Notes: generated by a model from the sequence alone, not told the origin. DNA of 64,000 bases from Channa striata (GCA_033026295.1 CM065181.1:4621001-4685000), one strand, 5' to 3'. Shown: positions 22,518 through 35,314, counted from the stretch's first letter. Translations and numbers: made by a program.

Positions 22518-22587
22518 GAACAGAACCTGTTATTAGGGTTGGTTACCATGGGTAATAACACCCTAACCCTGATAACAGGTTCTGTTC
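22518..22587 (+). other. Near-perfect hairpin in the fam135b 3' UTR
   Basis: The outer arms are GAACAGAACCTGTTA (22518-22532) and its exact reverse complement (22573-22587). Pairing continues inward (TTAGGGTTGG against CACCCTAACC-like sequence with G-U pairs and a small bulge) toward an ACCATGGGT tip. It starts 25 bases after the stop codon. It could be a small fold-back repeat or a structured RNA element; the sequence does not decide. Confidence 0.75.
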
Positions 22588-22895
22588 ACACTGTACAGTA
22601 TGTAATGTATATAATCCAAGTGTGGAATCCAAGAGACATGTTTCTACCTTTTCATTTGTTAAGCATTGTTTGCTGATCAGTATATTGTGACTGTTGAAAT
22701 TGCTGACTCAGAGATCTGAGTTTGACGTGTAGCCATTCAAAACAAAACTTCTTACATCTTTTACGGCATTGATTGTAGATGTTTTGTTGGCCTTATGAAT
22801 AACCTCTCAGCCAGAACACTAACTGATGCTAATTGTGATCTAAAGCATTTATCTACTTTTCCTTTAGAGTTGTTTTAGAGCCTTCAGCACCATTG

Positions 22896-22901
22896 AATAA
22901 A
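22896..22901 (+). terminator. Candidate polyadenylation signal AATAAA
   Basis: Canonical hexamer in ATTGAATAAATTCTT, about 400 bases after the fam135b stop, in the right strand and position. It is the first AATAAA after the stop that I noticed. Confidence 0.55.
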
Positions 22902-22920
22902 TTCTTAAGAAGTATGATAG

Positions 22921-24112
22921 TCATAAACTATCCTTGTAACTGAGGCAATATATGCGCAGCATTTATCCCCTTGATTGTACATGAAGTATTTTGTTGTACA
23001 AAAATAGATGTTTCTTTATACAGAAATGAATATATTGTTTAAAATTTATTTTTTATCTGCTTGTGTATTTCCAGTGTAAGTAGTCCATCTAAATGACCTT
23101 TTGTGTGTTATTATCATAAAAACTATCCAATGAAGTTCAAAATGTTTAAGTATACAATCCAGGTGAAAGTGTTATGTAGCCTATAATTTAGAGTACATAC
23201 TGGATATGTAAATAGTCTTCTTCCCATAAAGGTATTTATTTATTTTTAATAGCCCATCAGTTGAGCCTAACACATATTGACCCTGATTTTCAAAGTATTA
23301 GTCGACAATACTGAGTGACTCTAAAATCTGGGTTAGATTTTATTGTTTAACTAATTGATTGTGATGATTGATTGAAAGGTTTACCTACTAAAGTCATCAC
23401 ATACAAATTCATTCAAATTACACCATCATAAATTATTGTTGAAATATTTATAAAAAAATTAATACAGTGCACATTCAGTGTTCAGTAGACAGTTTTAGTT
23501 AAAACAAATTTTGTGCCAAATTTTTTTAGAAGATTTGAAATTCAGCATTAAAATAGGTGTTAAGCTAAATTCTTGGTGGTGCTAATTATTCCGCTGGTAT
23601 TAAATCGTATCAGAAGAAGAGGAAGCAATAAGCCAACATAATAGAATAAATAGAAAATATGTAATGGTCAACCAGGAAGTTAGTTTTTTCCTTCCTTAGT
23701 TTCCTTTAACTAAGGGTAAGTGAGATTTTTCAATGAGTCTTAACAGATCCTGTGACAAACAGACGTTTGTGCTACTTACACATTTTGTTCAGTAAGACAA
23801 GCTTAAACACAATTTCCTAAAGTAAAAAGTTATTAATAGGCTGTAAACAAACTACGTCACCGTGGCATAACTTAAACATCTTCACAACTTCCAACTTGTT
23901 GTTTAATTTACTGCAATTACGGCTTCTACATTTTTGTTTTTGTGCACAATGACCTGCCGAAGCTAATTACTGTTACTTGTTACTAGCTTATTGGTTATAC
24001 TCTGAACAAGACAGGTCAATGAGCAGATAAGTTTCTTAAAGTAAAAAAAGTCATTGAAAATTTTAAAATGGCAAAATTTTATTTGAAATGGCACAACCTA
24101 ATCAATTTCCTG
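22921..24112. other. Gene-free AT-rich stretch downstream of fam135b
   Basis: No open frame, repeat or exon could be supported. It may include an extended fam135b 3' UTR, because further AATAAA-like hexamers occur. Confidence 0.5.
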
Positions 24113-24441
24113 TCTAACAACAGTATAGAAAATGGAAAAAGGTATTTATCCGGAAAATGGAAAAGTTGCTTTGCATGTGAACAACCTATTGATGCATTTT
24201 ATGTTGGAGAATCTTATTTACCGTGACCTTTTTCTATGAATTTTTCTGCAGCCCTCAGATGGGCGCTGTAGGAAACAAAAAGCGCCAGTTTTATTCTTAG
24301 GCTAAAATGCTTGCATGTGAACAACCTACCTTTTAATTTGCTGGTTGTTATTCTCAGGAGGAAGATGAATAGCGATTTGAATTCAATTGAAAGAAAAAGT
24401 GACCTGGTTTCTAACAACAGTATAGAAAATGGAAAAAGGTA
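24113..24441. repeat. Two nested pairs of direct repeats
   Basis: A 32-base segment beginning TCTAACAACAGTATAG is identical at 24113-24144 and 24410-24441. Inside it, TTGCATGTGAACAACCTA is identical at 24171-24188 and 24311-24328. The order is A-B-MITE fragment-B-A. It points to a local duplication tied to the damaged MITE copy. Confidence 0.85.
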
Positions 24442-24560
24442 ATAAACTTATTTAGTTTGGCTATAACAAGCCGTTGTTTTTGTCGGCTCTGTACATTAGC
24501 CAACATAAAAAAAGGCATTCATATTTTAAACAACAGATATTATTTTTCAGCCTGGATATT
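24228..24560 (-). mobile_element. Rearranged second copy of the GTACCGTA MITE
   Basis: 24228-24301 matches the complement of 4978-5071 (shared phrases CAGCCCTCAGATGGGCGCTG and GCGCCAGTTTTATTCTTAG). 24465-24500 matches the complement of the 4770-4825 region (TTTTGTCGGCTCTGTACATT). 24532-24560 matches the complement of about 4645-4675. Both terminal repeats are lost, and about 160 bases of other sequence sit inside. Confidence 0.75.
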
Positions 24561-24561
24561 G

Positions 24562-26693
24562 TTTACACCTTTAACAAAATTACCAAGAACCTTATACAAT
24601 GTTTTTTAAATAAATGTTGAACGCATTTTACATTATTGACTAAAACGATAAAGCACGTCGGCTATGCTAACTTTAGCCAAAACTCTACTAGCATCTGTAA
24701 CTAACTTCACATGAAAAGAGGTAAACACAGCTTCATTAACTGAGGGTATACAGTCGTGAATGTTTTTTTTAAGAAAGTAAGGTTGTAACCTCACACACAA
24801 TTGTACCTAGTTCATTACTCGTCCTTGAACGTACATTACTGTAATGCTTAGTTACTACTGTTGCTACTCTAAGTAGTAGTTAGCCAAACATGCTAACGAT
24901 TGTAGCTTACATTAGAGCAGAGGAACACAGTGTTTAATTAATTCCTTCCATGTAGGAAGGGGTTTGTGAATGGTAAATTCTTTTGATAAACTGTCTAACA
25001 ATATTGAGGTAGAGGCAGATGTGGGTTAAATACAACACTATGACATGAAAAATCATCATCAATCTTTTATTACAATGACCATCATTTTCTTAATGCTTTA
25101 AATTGTAGATTCAAATCGCTTAAACATGGCTTTATCCCAGGAGGAGACAGATAAAACATAAAATCAGGGTGTCGTTGCTTTTATTATCTGGAAAACTGGA
25201 TGATTTTGCATAATACTGACTAAATGCCAAAATTCTCCTATTATCATTTTATAGAAATCATGGTAAACATGATGCATGATGACAGCAGGGAAGCACCATA
25301 GTAGCAGGCACTGTTTGCTGTTCTTCATCCCATCTAAAAAGCTAAATTCTGTTGTGGAAATTATTTTTAGTGTTCTCCACAACCTGTTCTCCACAGGCCA
25401 CATGCAAGTGTGACACAAGAGGTGTCATTTTCCAACATATTCTTTCTTACTTTGCTGTCCATCAAATCTTGCGTGAATTCTGACATTAGACAACTGTTGT
25501 CATTAATGGATGGACTTATGTTGAAGCTTTGCACTAGTTTGATGGCAATCACACTTTTTTGACAACCTCAAATGCTCAACTCGCATTATAAAACCTAAAC
25601 AGCTACTTTTCCCCATTTTTGTTGTTTACACATGCACTGCTTCTTTAGATCTGAAGGCCGTGTCCTGGGTTTGTTTTAAAAACTGACCTTCACTGTCCAT
25701 CTTGTCCATTCGAGCATTGTATTGTCTTCTGTCTGTGAGTACGAGCAGTGACAATGGAAAGTGCTCTTTTCCAAGCAAAAGCGATTGCTGAGGCACTGCA
25801 TGGTAAGCACAGTGTCACCGTGATTGACTCTAATCAAACGGGTTCCTTTAGGACACAAAGATCGCTCTGAAAAAGCCACTGTGCAAAGCCGCGTAAGCAA
25901 TCTGCAGGCACTGCCATGCATCATGCATCATTTCTCGATTCCCCGTCAACACACACATCGGAACACATGCTGTATATGGATGAGGTCTTAGCTTGTTTGC
26001 TGTGCTCCACATGTGTGTTTAAGACTGTGTGTGTTTATCCAAAAGGGTCAACGTGAATCAATGGAGGGGAAAGGTGTTTGTTCTATTGGTATATTGGCAA
26101 CTTCAAGGGCAACTACAGTTCTGAAATTGTTCTCTGAGATGAATAGCTGTTCTGTAAAATATTTCACACAAAGGCCTAGTATGAGATCAGAAAGACTGTT
26201 TTTGCATTGCACTCCGTCCATTTCAATATAAATAAATATATAGAGATTTTTTTTATGACTAAATATGTTTCTGGGAGGGTTTCTGAAAGTGTGTGTTAAT
26301 GCTACTCTCATAACAGAATGAATTCTGAGGTGATTCATAAATCCAATAGATCCTTGCAAGTGCTGTCAATCTTCACAACTAGCTGACTTGAACCTTTCTG
26401 TATTTAATTGCCCTTTACTGTGTAGCGTGTGTGTCCGTGTGTGCATGTGTGGAAGGTAAAGAACTATGTGTAAGAGGAGATGAGTAATCAGTGTCTTCTC
26501 GTCACTGGAACATCCTTCATGTGTTTGAATTGAATGTAAAAAAACATTTGACTTCACTGTGAGAACCTTGTATTTATTTCATGTACAGAACAGTAAATAC
26601 TACTTCATCTGTGCCAATACTACAATATTTTTCTATGTTGCTCACTGTGTTGTATGTATTCCCTAGTAGCGTGTGCTCTATGTAGAAATATAA

Positions 26694-26724
<31 letters not shown>

Positions 26725-27730
26725 AACATAGTATTATAACAGATGTTACAATAAAAATGTTCCTTTTGCATTATTATTTAGTTAACTGTGTTTCTCAAAC
26801 TTGTTTCCAGTTTCCTGTTAGCTTCACAACATGCTAAAGTAGTTTTTTTTAGCTACTATCAATATCAGTTATGACATTTGCTTTCTTTTCTTCCTTCCTT
26901 CAGTATCTACTGTAACAGACAAAGTTATGGTCTCACTTAAACCTCACATAAAATGCAGCCTTCTTCTTCAATATATTTTGAATTTTAACCATGCATGTCG
27001 TGGACATCAACTTTTAATAGCACCTCCCAGAGCTACAGAAGACATGGGAGAGTTTGCAGTCATACATCTAGTAGAAAGTATAATAGACCTTTGTAAATCA
27101 AATAACTATGAAGTTGTACACATAGTACAATGATACATTTTGGCACAAGAACACGAGAAGGCATAATAAATCTTGTACAAAGCAAATAGAATATTCTGTT
27201 TGGTTTAAATATTGAAGTTATTCCAAGGTTTTGTCAGTGTAGTAGATCTTCAAAAGAAATCAACTTTTGAAGGCTGATTTTCTTTTATAAAGATTTTTTA
27301 AAGACCATAACCAATAATGTATTAGTTATACAACTTTTTCTGGCAGTCTGTGGTTAGCGTATTCACGTTTTTTAACTCAAAACTTAAAGCTTTAAATGCA
27401 GCTTATAAATATATATTACGTTTTCAAAAAAACAAAAGCAGTTTTGAGGACAGCTGGAAACGTTTTAGTTGTTAACTAATATTACTGAAACAGCAGGAGG
27501 ATGACTATTTGAAGGTGTGGATGAATACACATTTATTACTCCAGTGAGTTTATCATAGTGAATTTTTGAGTACTTTTTATAGGCAAATGCCCACTTATAT
27601 AGCACATTTATCCAAATTGTTTTACTCTCTTTTATGCAGAGGCACATTTGATACCCTCCATAAAGTCCTTATTGTGGATATCTGAATTTTATTAATTTAA
27701 ATCAGGGAAAATTGATTTTGTTAATGGAGT
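24562..27730. other. Gene-free stretch
   Basis: AT-rich; open frames are short and match nothing. It holds a (TA)n tract at 26697-26724 and a GT-rich patch at about 26425-26455. No exon with paired splice signals was recognised. Confidence 0.55.
26697..26724. repeat. (TA)n microsatellite
   Basis: A perfect TA run of about 14 units. Confidence 0.9.
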
Positions 27731-27734
27731 AATT

Positions 27735-28125
27735 GACTAAGCGTTGCCCCACTAGCTCCATACTGAAAACCAAACACAAAGAAACTGGGTGTGCTATTTG
27801 ATAACAAAAAAAAAAAATCAGGTATCAAGTCTGTGAAAATCTTTAGGCTGCATTTTTCATTTCTTTGGCTGACTTTTAACTCACGCCTTTAATTAATTGC
27901 AGTTGGATTACTGCACTGTGTTACACACACGAATCACTTCGTCTGCAGCTGGTCTAAAACACTATTGTGTTAGCCGGACCACATCCCCCTGCACTATAGC
28001 GTGGCTTCTGGTTTGCTACAGAATTGATTTTAAGGTGTTATTGTTTGTTTTTAAATCAACATCGTTCAATATGTCTGAGCTTTTACATCTCCACACTATT
28101 TCTAGGTCACTTTAAGTGGCACTAG
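27735..28125 (+). mobile_element. LINE ORF2 C-terminal fragment (CR1/L2-like)
   Basis: The + strand reads KLGVLFD near 27785 and, from 27897, LDYCTVLHTRI followed by LLVCYRIDFKVLLFVFKS and MSELLHLHTISRSL. These are the conserved phrases at the end of fish non-LTR reverse transcriptases (GVxFD, LDYCNSL, LPVxYRIDFKxLLxxxK). Stops and frameshifts occur between the blocks, so it is a dead 5'-truncated copy. Confidence 0.75.
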
Positions 28126-28189
28126 ACAGCTAGCAAAGCCTTCAGAATTTTCTCTATTTCTGCATTAATATGATCACATTTACACTTAC

Positions 28190-29000
28190 ACGCCAGTTCA
28201 AAACAACATATTTCTTCTGTTTGAACCATCCTTGATTGTTTTGATGCAGGTTAAACTTTTAAGTTTCAGCTCATGAATGGAAACGTCTAGGTTTTACTCT
28301 AGAATCTGCTTGTAGTGTACAACTCAAAATTAAAAGCTCCATGATTGCAAGCCCTCCTGCTCCACCATGTTTCACAGATGGGATAGTGTTCTTATGCTGC
28401 AATGCAGAGATTCGTTGTTGTCAGTGACAATGCTTCTCATTAATTCCAAAGATTTGTACTTTGGCCACATTAAGCGTTCTTCAGACAGCCTTCAGGCTTA
28501 TACACATGGCCTTGAGTTAACTGTAGACAGTGTGTAATGTTGTTTTTGGAAAGAAGTGCCTTCCTTCGTGCAGCTCCGTCATATATGTCGTTGGTAAGTG
28601 TACTGATGGTGGTCTAGCGTCCTAGTTGTTGCCTTGGGTTTGCTTGGGAGCCCTTGACCTTCTACACTCCTTGCTCTTGCTGGGGAGAGTAACAGTGGTG
28701 GTGAATGTTCTCCATTAATACATGATCTACCTGACAGTCAACTGGTGAAGTCTAAACTTAGTTGCTGGAGCCATGAAACTCTACAAACCTGTACTCCCAA
28801 TATCAATCTCTTATGTGAATGACCCAGATTTATTTTCTTCAAATACAGAGCAACTGATTCTCATCCTTTTGATTGAAACACCTGACTAATTTCCCCTAAA
28901 AATGAATTGATGATGCCAGATGTTTACAGACTTTTGCCACACAAAAATACATAAGACTGGATCATTTTTGTTAATACATTATTTGTCTCATTTGTTTAAT
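28190..29000 (-). mobile_element. Tc1/mariner-like transposon relic
   Basis: On the minus strand the helix-turn-helix block reads LHQLTVR, then IMY and WRTFTTTVTLP (28790 down to 28690), and the block before the catalytic Asp reads HKNTIPSVKHGGAGG (about 28400 down to 28330). Both are standard Tc1 transposase phrases. Stops and deletions break the frame, so no active enzyme is made. TTTACAGACTTTTGCCACAC near 28922 lies by one end. The terminal repeats were not resolved. Confidence 0.8.
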
Positions 29001-29439
29001 GGCTAGGATCTTGTTTTATATGATACAGAGTGAAAGAGAAAAATTTAAAAAGCCACACAGATTTCCAAGCACCACTGAGGAATAGTCTGAAGCTCAGATG
29101 GGACTATTCCAGTTCCAAAATTGAACGTAAATGGAATAAATCATGACAGTGCCAACACTAAAAACTCATTTTATATCCAGTGCTTTCAAACCTGACTGAG
29201 ATATCTTCTTTTCACTGTGTTACCTGTGTTTCTTTGATTTTCTCCTTTATGTTTTGCGTGTTTTGTTTCTTTGGCGAGTTATTTTAATATTTTCTCCCTA
29301 AAAGACCAATACAGGCTCGGTATATTTTACCTGTAGACCAATATATTGGTCTCACACTGGCTGTCACCCTGTCACTGTCCCTGAGTGGTGCTTGTGCTGT
29401 GTGCAGATATGTGGCTGTTTCCTGCCTCCCGACCCACAC

Positions 29440-30240
29440 AGTCCACTGAGGCAGATTAGTCACGGCCTTTAACTTCTGTCTGTGTATATTCTATTAACGA
29501 GCCCTGTTGTGGGACAACAATGACTCGCCATTTGTATTGTCCGTCGGTGACACGCGCAGTAAACGAATCATAGCGGTAATCCCAACTGACGCCCCATTTC
29601 AACTGCATCAATTTATGACTTCCAGGTCAGGGATATCCCAGGGCTATAAATCCCGGCCACAACAATCTATACTCAATTTGATTTCAGGGTGTTCTTTTTC
29701 ATTACACCATTCATTTGTCACTGCATGCTGAACTCATGATCCAACTGAGGCTAGTTGGAGTCCCTCTGCCTACTTTTTTCTGCTCTCTCTTCACTCCCTA
29801 AAATCAATAGTGCTCATTTTTCCACGCCGACCCTAAAGACATCACTCCGTCACTGAAAAGTGATGAGGGAACCACGCTAACGCATAGTAACACATTTCAT
29901 TTGCTGCAAGTTGACGGCAATTGGTCGGTCACATTCACTTATCATCAAATGCAATGAAATCACAGCAAATGAGAGTCACGCTCTTGTTTACAGCTTGGCT
30001 TTTGCACAATCACATCCCCTCAGAGACCTATCTGATTCTGTATGCGTCGTTCCTCCCAGCCATAAAGTGGAGGAAAAATGATTTTGTCATTAAATCCATC
30101 ACTCGGAGTTGATTGAAGCGGTGTTCATTCCATTGTTTGCCTTGTGAAGGAGGGAAACCATTAGTCCCAGAGTAATACTTTGGGCAGGCATCATCAATAA
30201 GGAAGCCGCCACTGGGAGTAATTATTGCTGCATGAAACTG
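29440..30240. promoter_or_regulatory. Unique-looking island, possible regulatory element
   Basis: It differs from its flanks in having more CpG (for example gtccgtcggtgacacgcgc) and dense motif-like words: ACAACAATGAC (Sox-like), CCATTTGT, CAATTTATGAC, GTCATTAAATC and GTAATTATT. It shows no repeat signature and no credible open frame. Calling it conserved is an inference; a cross-species alignment would decide. Confidence 0.3.
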
Positions 30241-33200
30241 TCAGTGCTGGAAGGTAATAAGATCTCGCATGGTCTCATTATATCCCATGACACTGATGAG
30301 CAAGATTTCACACCTAAATATCAGGAAGATAAAGCAGGAGCTGAACTGGACTTTGATGGCTTTGAATGATGTCTTTCTGTCTCTGATGTTCTCTCTAAAT
30401 CTGGAAGTTGCTACAGGGGAAACCAAATTGCTACAGATCCTGCTGTATGCTACTGCAGTTGGTTCAGAGAACATAAATGCATGGACAAGCTAAGAACAGT
30501 ACTCTGGCAAAGAAGCTTGTGAGGAGTAGACTGTTGTCTTTAGTTTTGATTTGAAGGGGTGTGCCTATTTAATTTAACAGGAATCCATTCAATAGTAGTT
30601 TAGATATTTCACAGAAAACCACAGATGTCACCACAGGCAGCAGGAATCATCTTCTGGGGAACATGAATGTCTGTACAAAGCTTTGTATGAATCCTTCCAA
30701 AACTTATGTCAGTCTGGCCTAAAGTGGCAGACTGACTGACTGAGTGTGCAGGCATGGGAACAAATGATCAGTTATACCAGTATGTAAAAAAAAAAGAATG
30801 TGTTAATATTTTTGCTGTATTTTACAAAAAGAGCAAAGACATGCTGTCTGTCATTTGGAGTAAAGTACAGTCATCACTCTGAGAAATGGGGTAGAAAATC
30901 TTTTAGCTGCAGACTGACTATTTCCTTCTTCAGAAGAGTTATAATACACTTTGAGGTTCCAGATCTATATAAATAACAAAGCAAGATTTCATGAATTGAT
31001 TCATGATTATAGAATAAAAAGAGAATTGAAAGAATATTTTTACTTATTATCTAAAAAGCAATTAGATAAATAATACAAGCACTACAAACTCAATAAAATA
31101 AAAATTTCAAGGTAAAAAGTGATGTCTAAAAACATATAAGTGCATATGTTTCAATTATATTAATTAATCCCTGAAACTGTATAACCAACACAGGTTGGCA
31201 TTTAAAAAAACAACTTTTTCTTCCATTTATAAATGCATTTACTTCCTGCATTTCTTATAATTCTATGTGCTTTTTATTCTAACCTCTCCATTTTAGCTTT
31301 TCAGTGACACAAACGAGTAAAAACTATGCAAATTAGCCTGGCCTGAGCTGTACCCAGCTCTCTGATTGGTCATCACCAGACAACAGTCGTGTGTGTGGGA
31401 AGGAGAAGGTGTTGGAGCTCAGTGAACAAAGCAGACTTCATCTGAAGTACCCAGCAAATACACATTCCTCCTGCTCTTCTACAACATTACTAATATTTCC
31501 TCTGCATTTAAACTGCAAACTCAAATCATTTTCATAAGGAAAGTATTTGCAACCGGATTTTTTTTTTTTATGAGGACATGGTGACAATTAATGAAAATAT
31601 TATAGTGCAACATTTAGTTTTCTTCTTTGCTACACTAGTTTAAAAAAAAAAGCAAAGAAATCCAGATTTTAAAAAATCCTGAAATGCAAATTCTCAAGAC
31701 CTTCTTGTGCTAATGTCACAAGATACAATGAATTACAGTAAACAGATTTTGTTCTTACATTTTATAAACAAATATCTTTCTGTTTTTCAGCTGACAGAGT
31801 TCTAAAACTTGTTCTTGGTGCTTCAGTTACAGAGATGAGGTCACACATCCCCTTTAAAAAAAAAAAAAATATATATATATATCCTAAAAAATAGAAGTTG
31901 GTTTCTGTTCAACTATGAGTGTAGTCAAAAACGGCCAGCAATGTTGTCACAGAGAAGTAAAAAAAGTTGATATCTTCTATATTTGAAATGAGCCTACTTT
32001 AAACAAGAGTCAGAGTCAGACTTATTTCTGTGTGCGTTGTTTTCCTCGTGTAGTCACGTTCCTCGGATTTTCCTTATTTCTCCCATTTCTTCACCACCTA
32101 GATCCATGATGCATTTCTCCAGCAGATGGTGCTACTGCTCTCTGTTCTTGCCTGTTATATGACACATGCTGTGGTTATTAAAAGGTTCAGAGATGAAGCT
32201 ATTTTGTCAGTAATATGAGTTTGTTAGTAATATGAGAAAAGAAAAAAATGCAATGCCTGGTAAATTCGAATAGATCCTGTTTTTACAATTTTAGAGCTGG
32301 GTTGATGAGCTGCAGAATAATATGTGTGTGTGTAGGTGTGTGTCTGTGTGTGATGAAGGCAGGCATACAGGTAGACTGTTTCTACTCCTGCATATATATT
32401 GCAGGTGAGTTAATGTAAGCCTATAGGTCAGGAACATCTTTAATGAGCAGAGCACTGTGAGAGACTCGCTACAGTGCAGAACCATGGGCAAGGATATTGA
32501 TCCAGAGACATTTAGCATTTACTGTAAAATCTCTACGGGCAATAAATTGTCAAGATTCCTTCTTGTCCGCCCAGAAAGTGGTTAGAGAATGCAAAAAAAT
32601 GGTCTGATTTAAAGTAAGAACGACAAAAAACAAAACAAAAAAAACAACAACACAAAAGCCATTGCTCATTTCAGAAGACAGTGAGAGAGCATTAAGTGAA
32701 CTTTTTTTTTTCACCTTTCCTGAAGGTGACCAACCTTTTCAGGTGCAGGATAATAGGAAGTCAACTTCTCAAAGAGATTTCCACCATACCCACCAATTTT
32801 AAAGCATTGCTGGTGAACACACTTCAACAGTCACATCCATATCATTTCTCAGCTGGGGTGAGCTGTAACTGTAGGTCAGTGAATCCAGACACCAGATATA
32901 TCTGTGGGGGATGACAGGCTGTCAGGGAGGGATGCTAAGAGAAAGAATAGATGGTTTGAAAGATGCGGTTTAAAGGAATTGTTGAAAGAAATGCTTATTT
33001 GCTTTCTCTTCGGTAGTGAGAAAATATTGATCTCATGTTTGTGTGGAAATGATGGAGCTGGAGTCAGGCGATGGTTAGCAATTTTAGAGTAACAAAAACA
33101 CACCTTAGAGTACCACTAAAGCTCATAAACCAATTATATTATTTTGACAAGCAACAAACAACTGTTTTGCAAAAACCAAATTGTTGAAGTGAAAACGTCT

Positions 33201-34507
33201 TGTTATAGCTAACTACAGAGCTGGGCACTGTAACCTTTAACTAATCACAACAAGTCATTTTTCACGTCTTTTTCCAAACAATAGTCAGGTACCAAGATTA
33301 ACACTGAAACTGGTTGTGCTTGCTGTAATCAGTTCCCATGGCCATTCTGGCCAGAAGAGATGCTTTAAAGAGGTTGCAGCTAAAATCCTCCATCTTCCCC
33401 ATGTGCAAAAATGTACTACATGTTTCTGAAGACAATATACAGTTTTAGCCTTAAAATTTAATGACTTAAAGAGGCTATTGTATACTAAAATATATATTTT
33501 ATACAGAAATACTTTAGCTTTGAAGACATCCACTTGATTTGATTGGCTGTGACTGCTGCATTTTAACACATTTCTTCACAGAGGGAGAGTGGACTTAATT
33601 GACCTCCATGCCCTGCATTGTAAGGGCTTCAGGAGAAACTCTCCTTCAGTGTTAGTATGAGCGCCCGACTGTTGTTTTCAGGGACACTTAAAAATTGTTT
33701 GTTCAAAATTATTAGAATCAAGAACTATTCACATAAATCACAGAAAAGTTTTAGTGAAACTGAGATTGTGGAAATTAATTCTCTGAAGAGCATCCAGGAT
33801 GTTGGAGATTCTTACCAAAAACTGTGGAATGGAATGGAAAAGATAAAGACAGATCTGGCATTGGGGTTTTAAAACTATGAAGTAATCGCCCTGTAATCCT
33901 AAAAGATCCCGGCATGCAAAGAAATGATAATCCCGTGTAATGATAGATGATCCTTACAAAGGTCCACTCCATCATGCAAAAGAAAGGCTGTGAAAGAAAC
34001 GTAAAAGAGGATATACTGTGCAGGAAAAATATCCATATGGGCTTCATGTCTGGACTCTCAAGTAAGTCATTATGACTTTCGCCCTTCAACTAAATGTGCT
34101 GCATTGGCAAAACCACAAACATGCTGAGCCAGAGATATTGTGTCTCGATATGTTCTGAATCCATTTCATTTTTAACCACAGATTAACCTTGATCCTGTGT
34201 ATCTCGGGATTATCCACTCAGTGACAAGTGCATATGGTGTGCTTTTCTAAAATTCAACCAAATCCAGTATCACAACCACATGTTTTCATATGCAACCCCC
34301 CCTCTCCTGATCTGGAGCAGTACTGCGACTCTCGGGAATCAATGACGGTGTCTTTAGATGTCAGGGGCTGCTATGATCCTCCTCTGAACATCACACAACT
34401 CCCCCGAGGCAGAATCACATGATTTCCTTACCCGACATTTGTCCTCCAGATATGTTCTTGTTTACTTGTATTTCTTACTTTAGTCTCAATCCGTTTTTGT
34501 TCTACAG
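30241..34507. other. Gene-free stretch
   Basis: AT-rich with homopolymer runs, a TA tract at about 31860-31882 and a GT-rich patch at 32318-32352. No transposon ORF, RNA gene or exon pair was recognised. Confidence 0.55.
32318..32352. repeat. Interrupted (TG)n microsatellite
   Basis: TG units broken by TAGG and CTG. Confidence 0.8.
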
Positions 34508-34613
34508 CAGTGTGGAAGCGGCAAAGATGTAAACTCCTTTAACTGACCTCACACAGAGCTGCAGCAGCCATGAAGAGCTCGAGCCCTGTAGGCTAGCCTC
34601 TGGCTGCACACAG
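34508..34613 (+). other. Candidate noncoding exon (splice-site pair only)
   Basis: A pyrimidine-rich acceptor, TTTTTGTTCTACAG, is followed 106 bases later by a consensus donor, CACAG|GTAAGG. All three frames contain stops; the one ATG in good context (CAGCCATGAAG) ends after eight codons. If real it would be a 5' UTR or lncRNA exon. The evidence is only the two splice signals. Confidence 0.2.
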
Positions 34614-34619
34614 GTAAGG

Positions 34620-35314
34620 AGACAAAGGTGAAAGTTAAGCCTGAAGAGAAGATTAAAGTTGAAAAATCAATAACTATATGCATGCAAATCATTTACAAGA
34701 CCTAGGAGGAGAAATATTCATATTTAATGGGAAAGCTTAGACAGTGAGTGAGACATAAATACTTCAAATTGCATCTTATTGTCTGTTTCTATTTCTATTT
34801 CTATGTATATGTCTTTATATTTCTTTCATATTGGCTAAAAATATACAGGATGACAAAAGATATAAAAAAGAAATATTTTTTTAACTGAGGTTTTGATTGG
34901 AGGCCATCTGTTATTAGAAAGCAAAAAACAAACAAATAAAAATATCTCCAATATCTGAGTTAGTGTGGTTAGGACAGTACAAAAGAAATGAGAGGATGTA
35001 ACCAGGCTATGATAGGTCAACAAAATGGCGGAGGTGGTTCGCGAGGCAGTTGTACACACCATAGGACTGTCAAGCCAAAGAGCCGAGTCCTGTTCCTGAT
35101 GCTGTGTCTTGGCTTGGTTCAGGCAAGAAAACCCCTGATGTAATGTTACAGAAGTATTGTGAATATTTTTTAAAGTTACACCAGTCGTTGATCTTCCTCT
35201 GGTCAGCCATGTCTGCTGTCACTGTCTAATCACAACAAGAAAATGCATACGGGACACTGTACTGCAGAGCCGCATATAACGGACTGTTTTATTGGACAAT
35301 ATATAATTATTGGG
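34620..35314. other. Gene-free stretch
   Basis: AT-rich, with a short CTATTT-type tandem near 34790. Nothing else was recognised. Confidence 0.5.

Larger units (their letters stand above)
22494..22920 (+). other. fam135b: fam135b 3' UTR (minimal)
   Basis: The stretch runs from the stop to just past the first AATAAA. It holds a strong hairpin at 22518-22587. The true cleavage site is not visible, and a longer 3' UTR using a later AATAAA (for example near 23645) is possible. Confidence 0.6.

Noticed and set aside
33657..34089. Overlapping + and - strand frames at 33.7-34.1 kb
   Set aside because: They share the same DNA in opposite directions, and neither resembles a known protein or has splice support.
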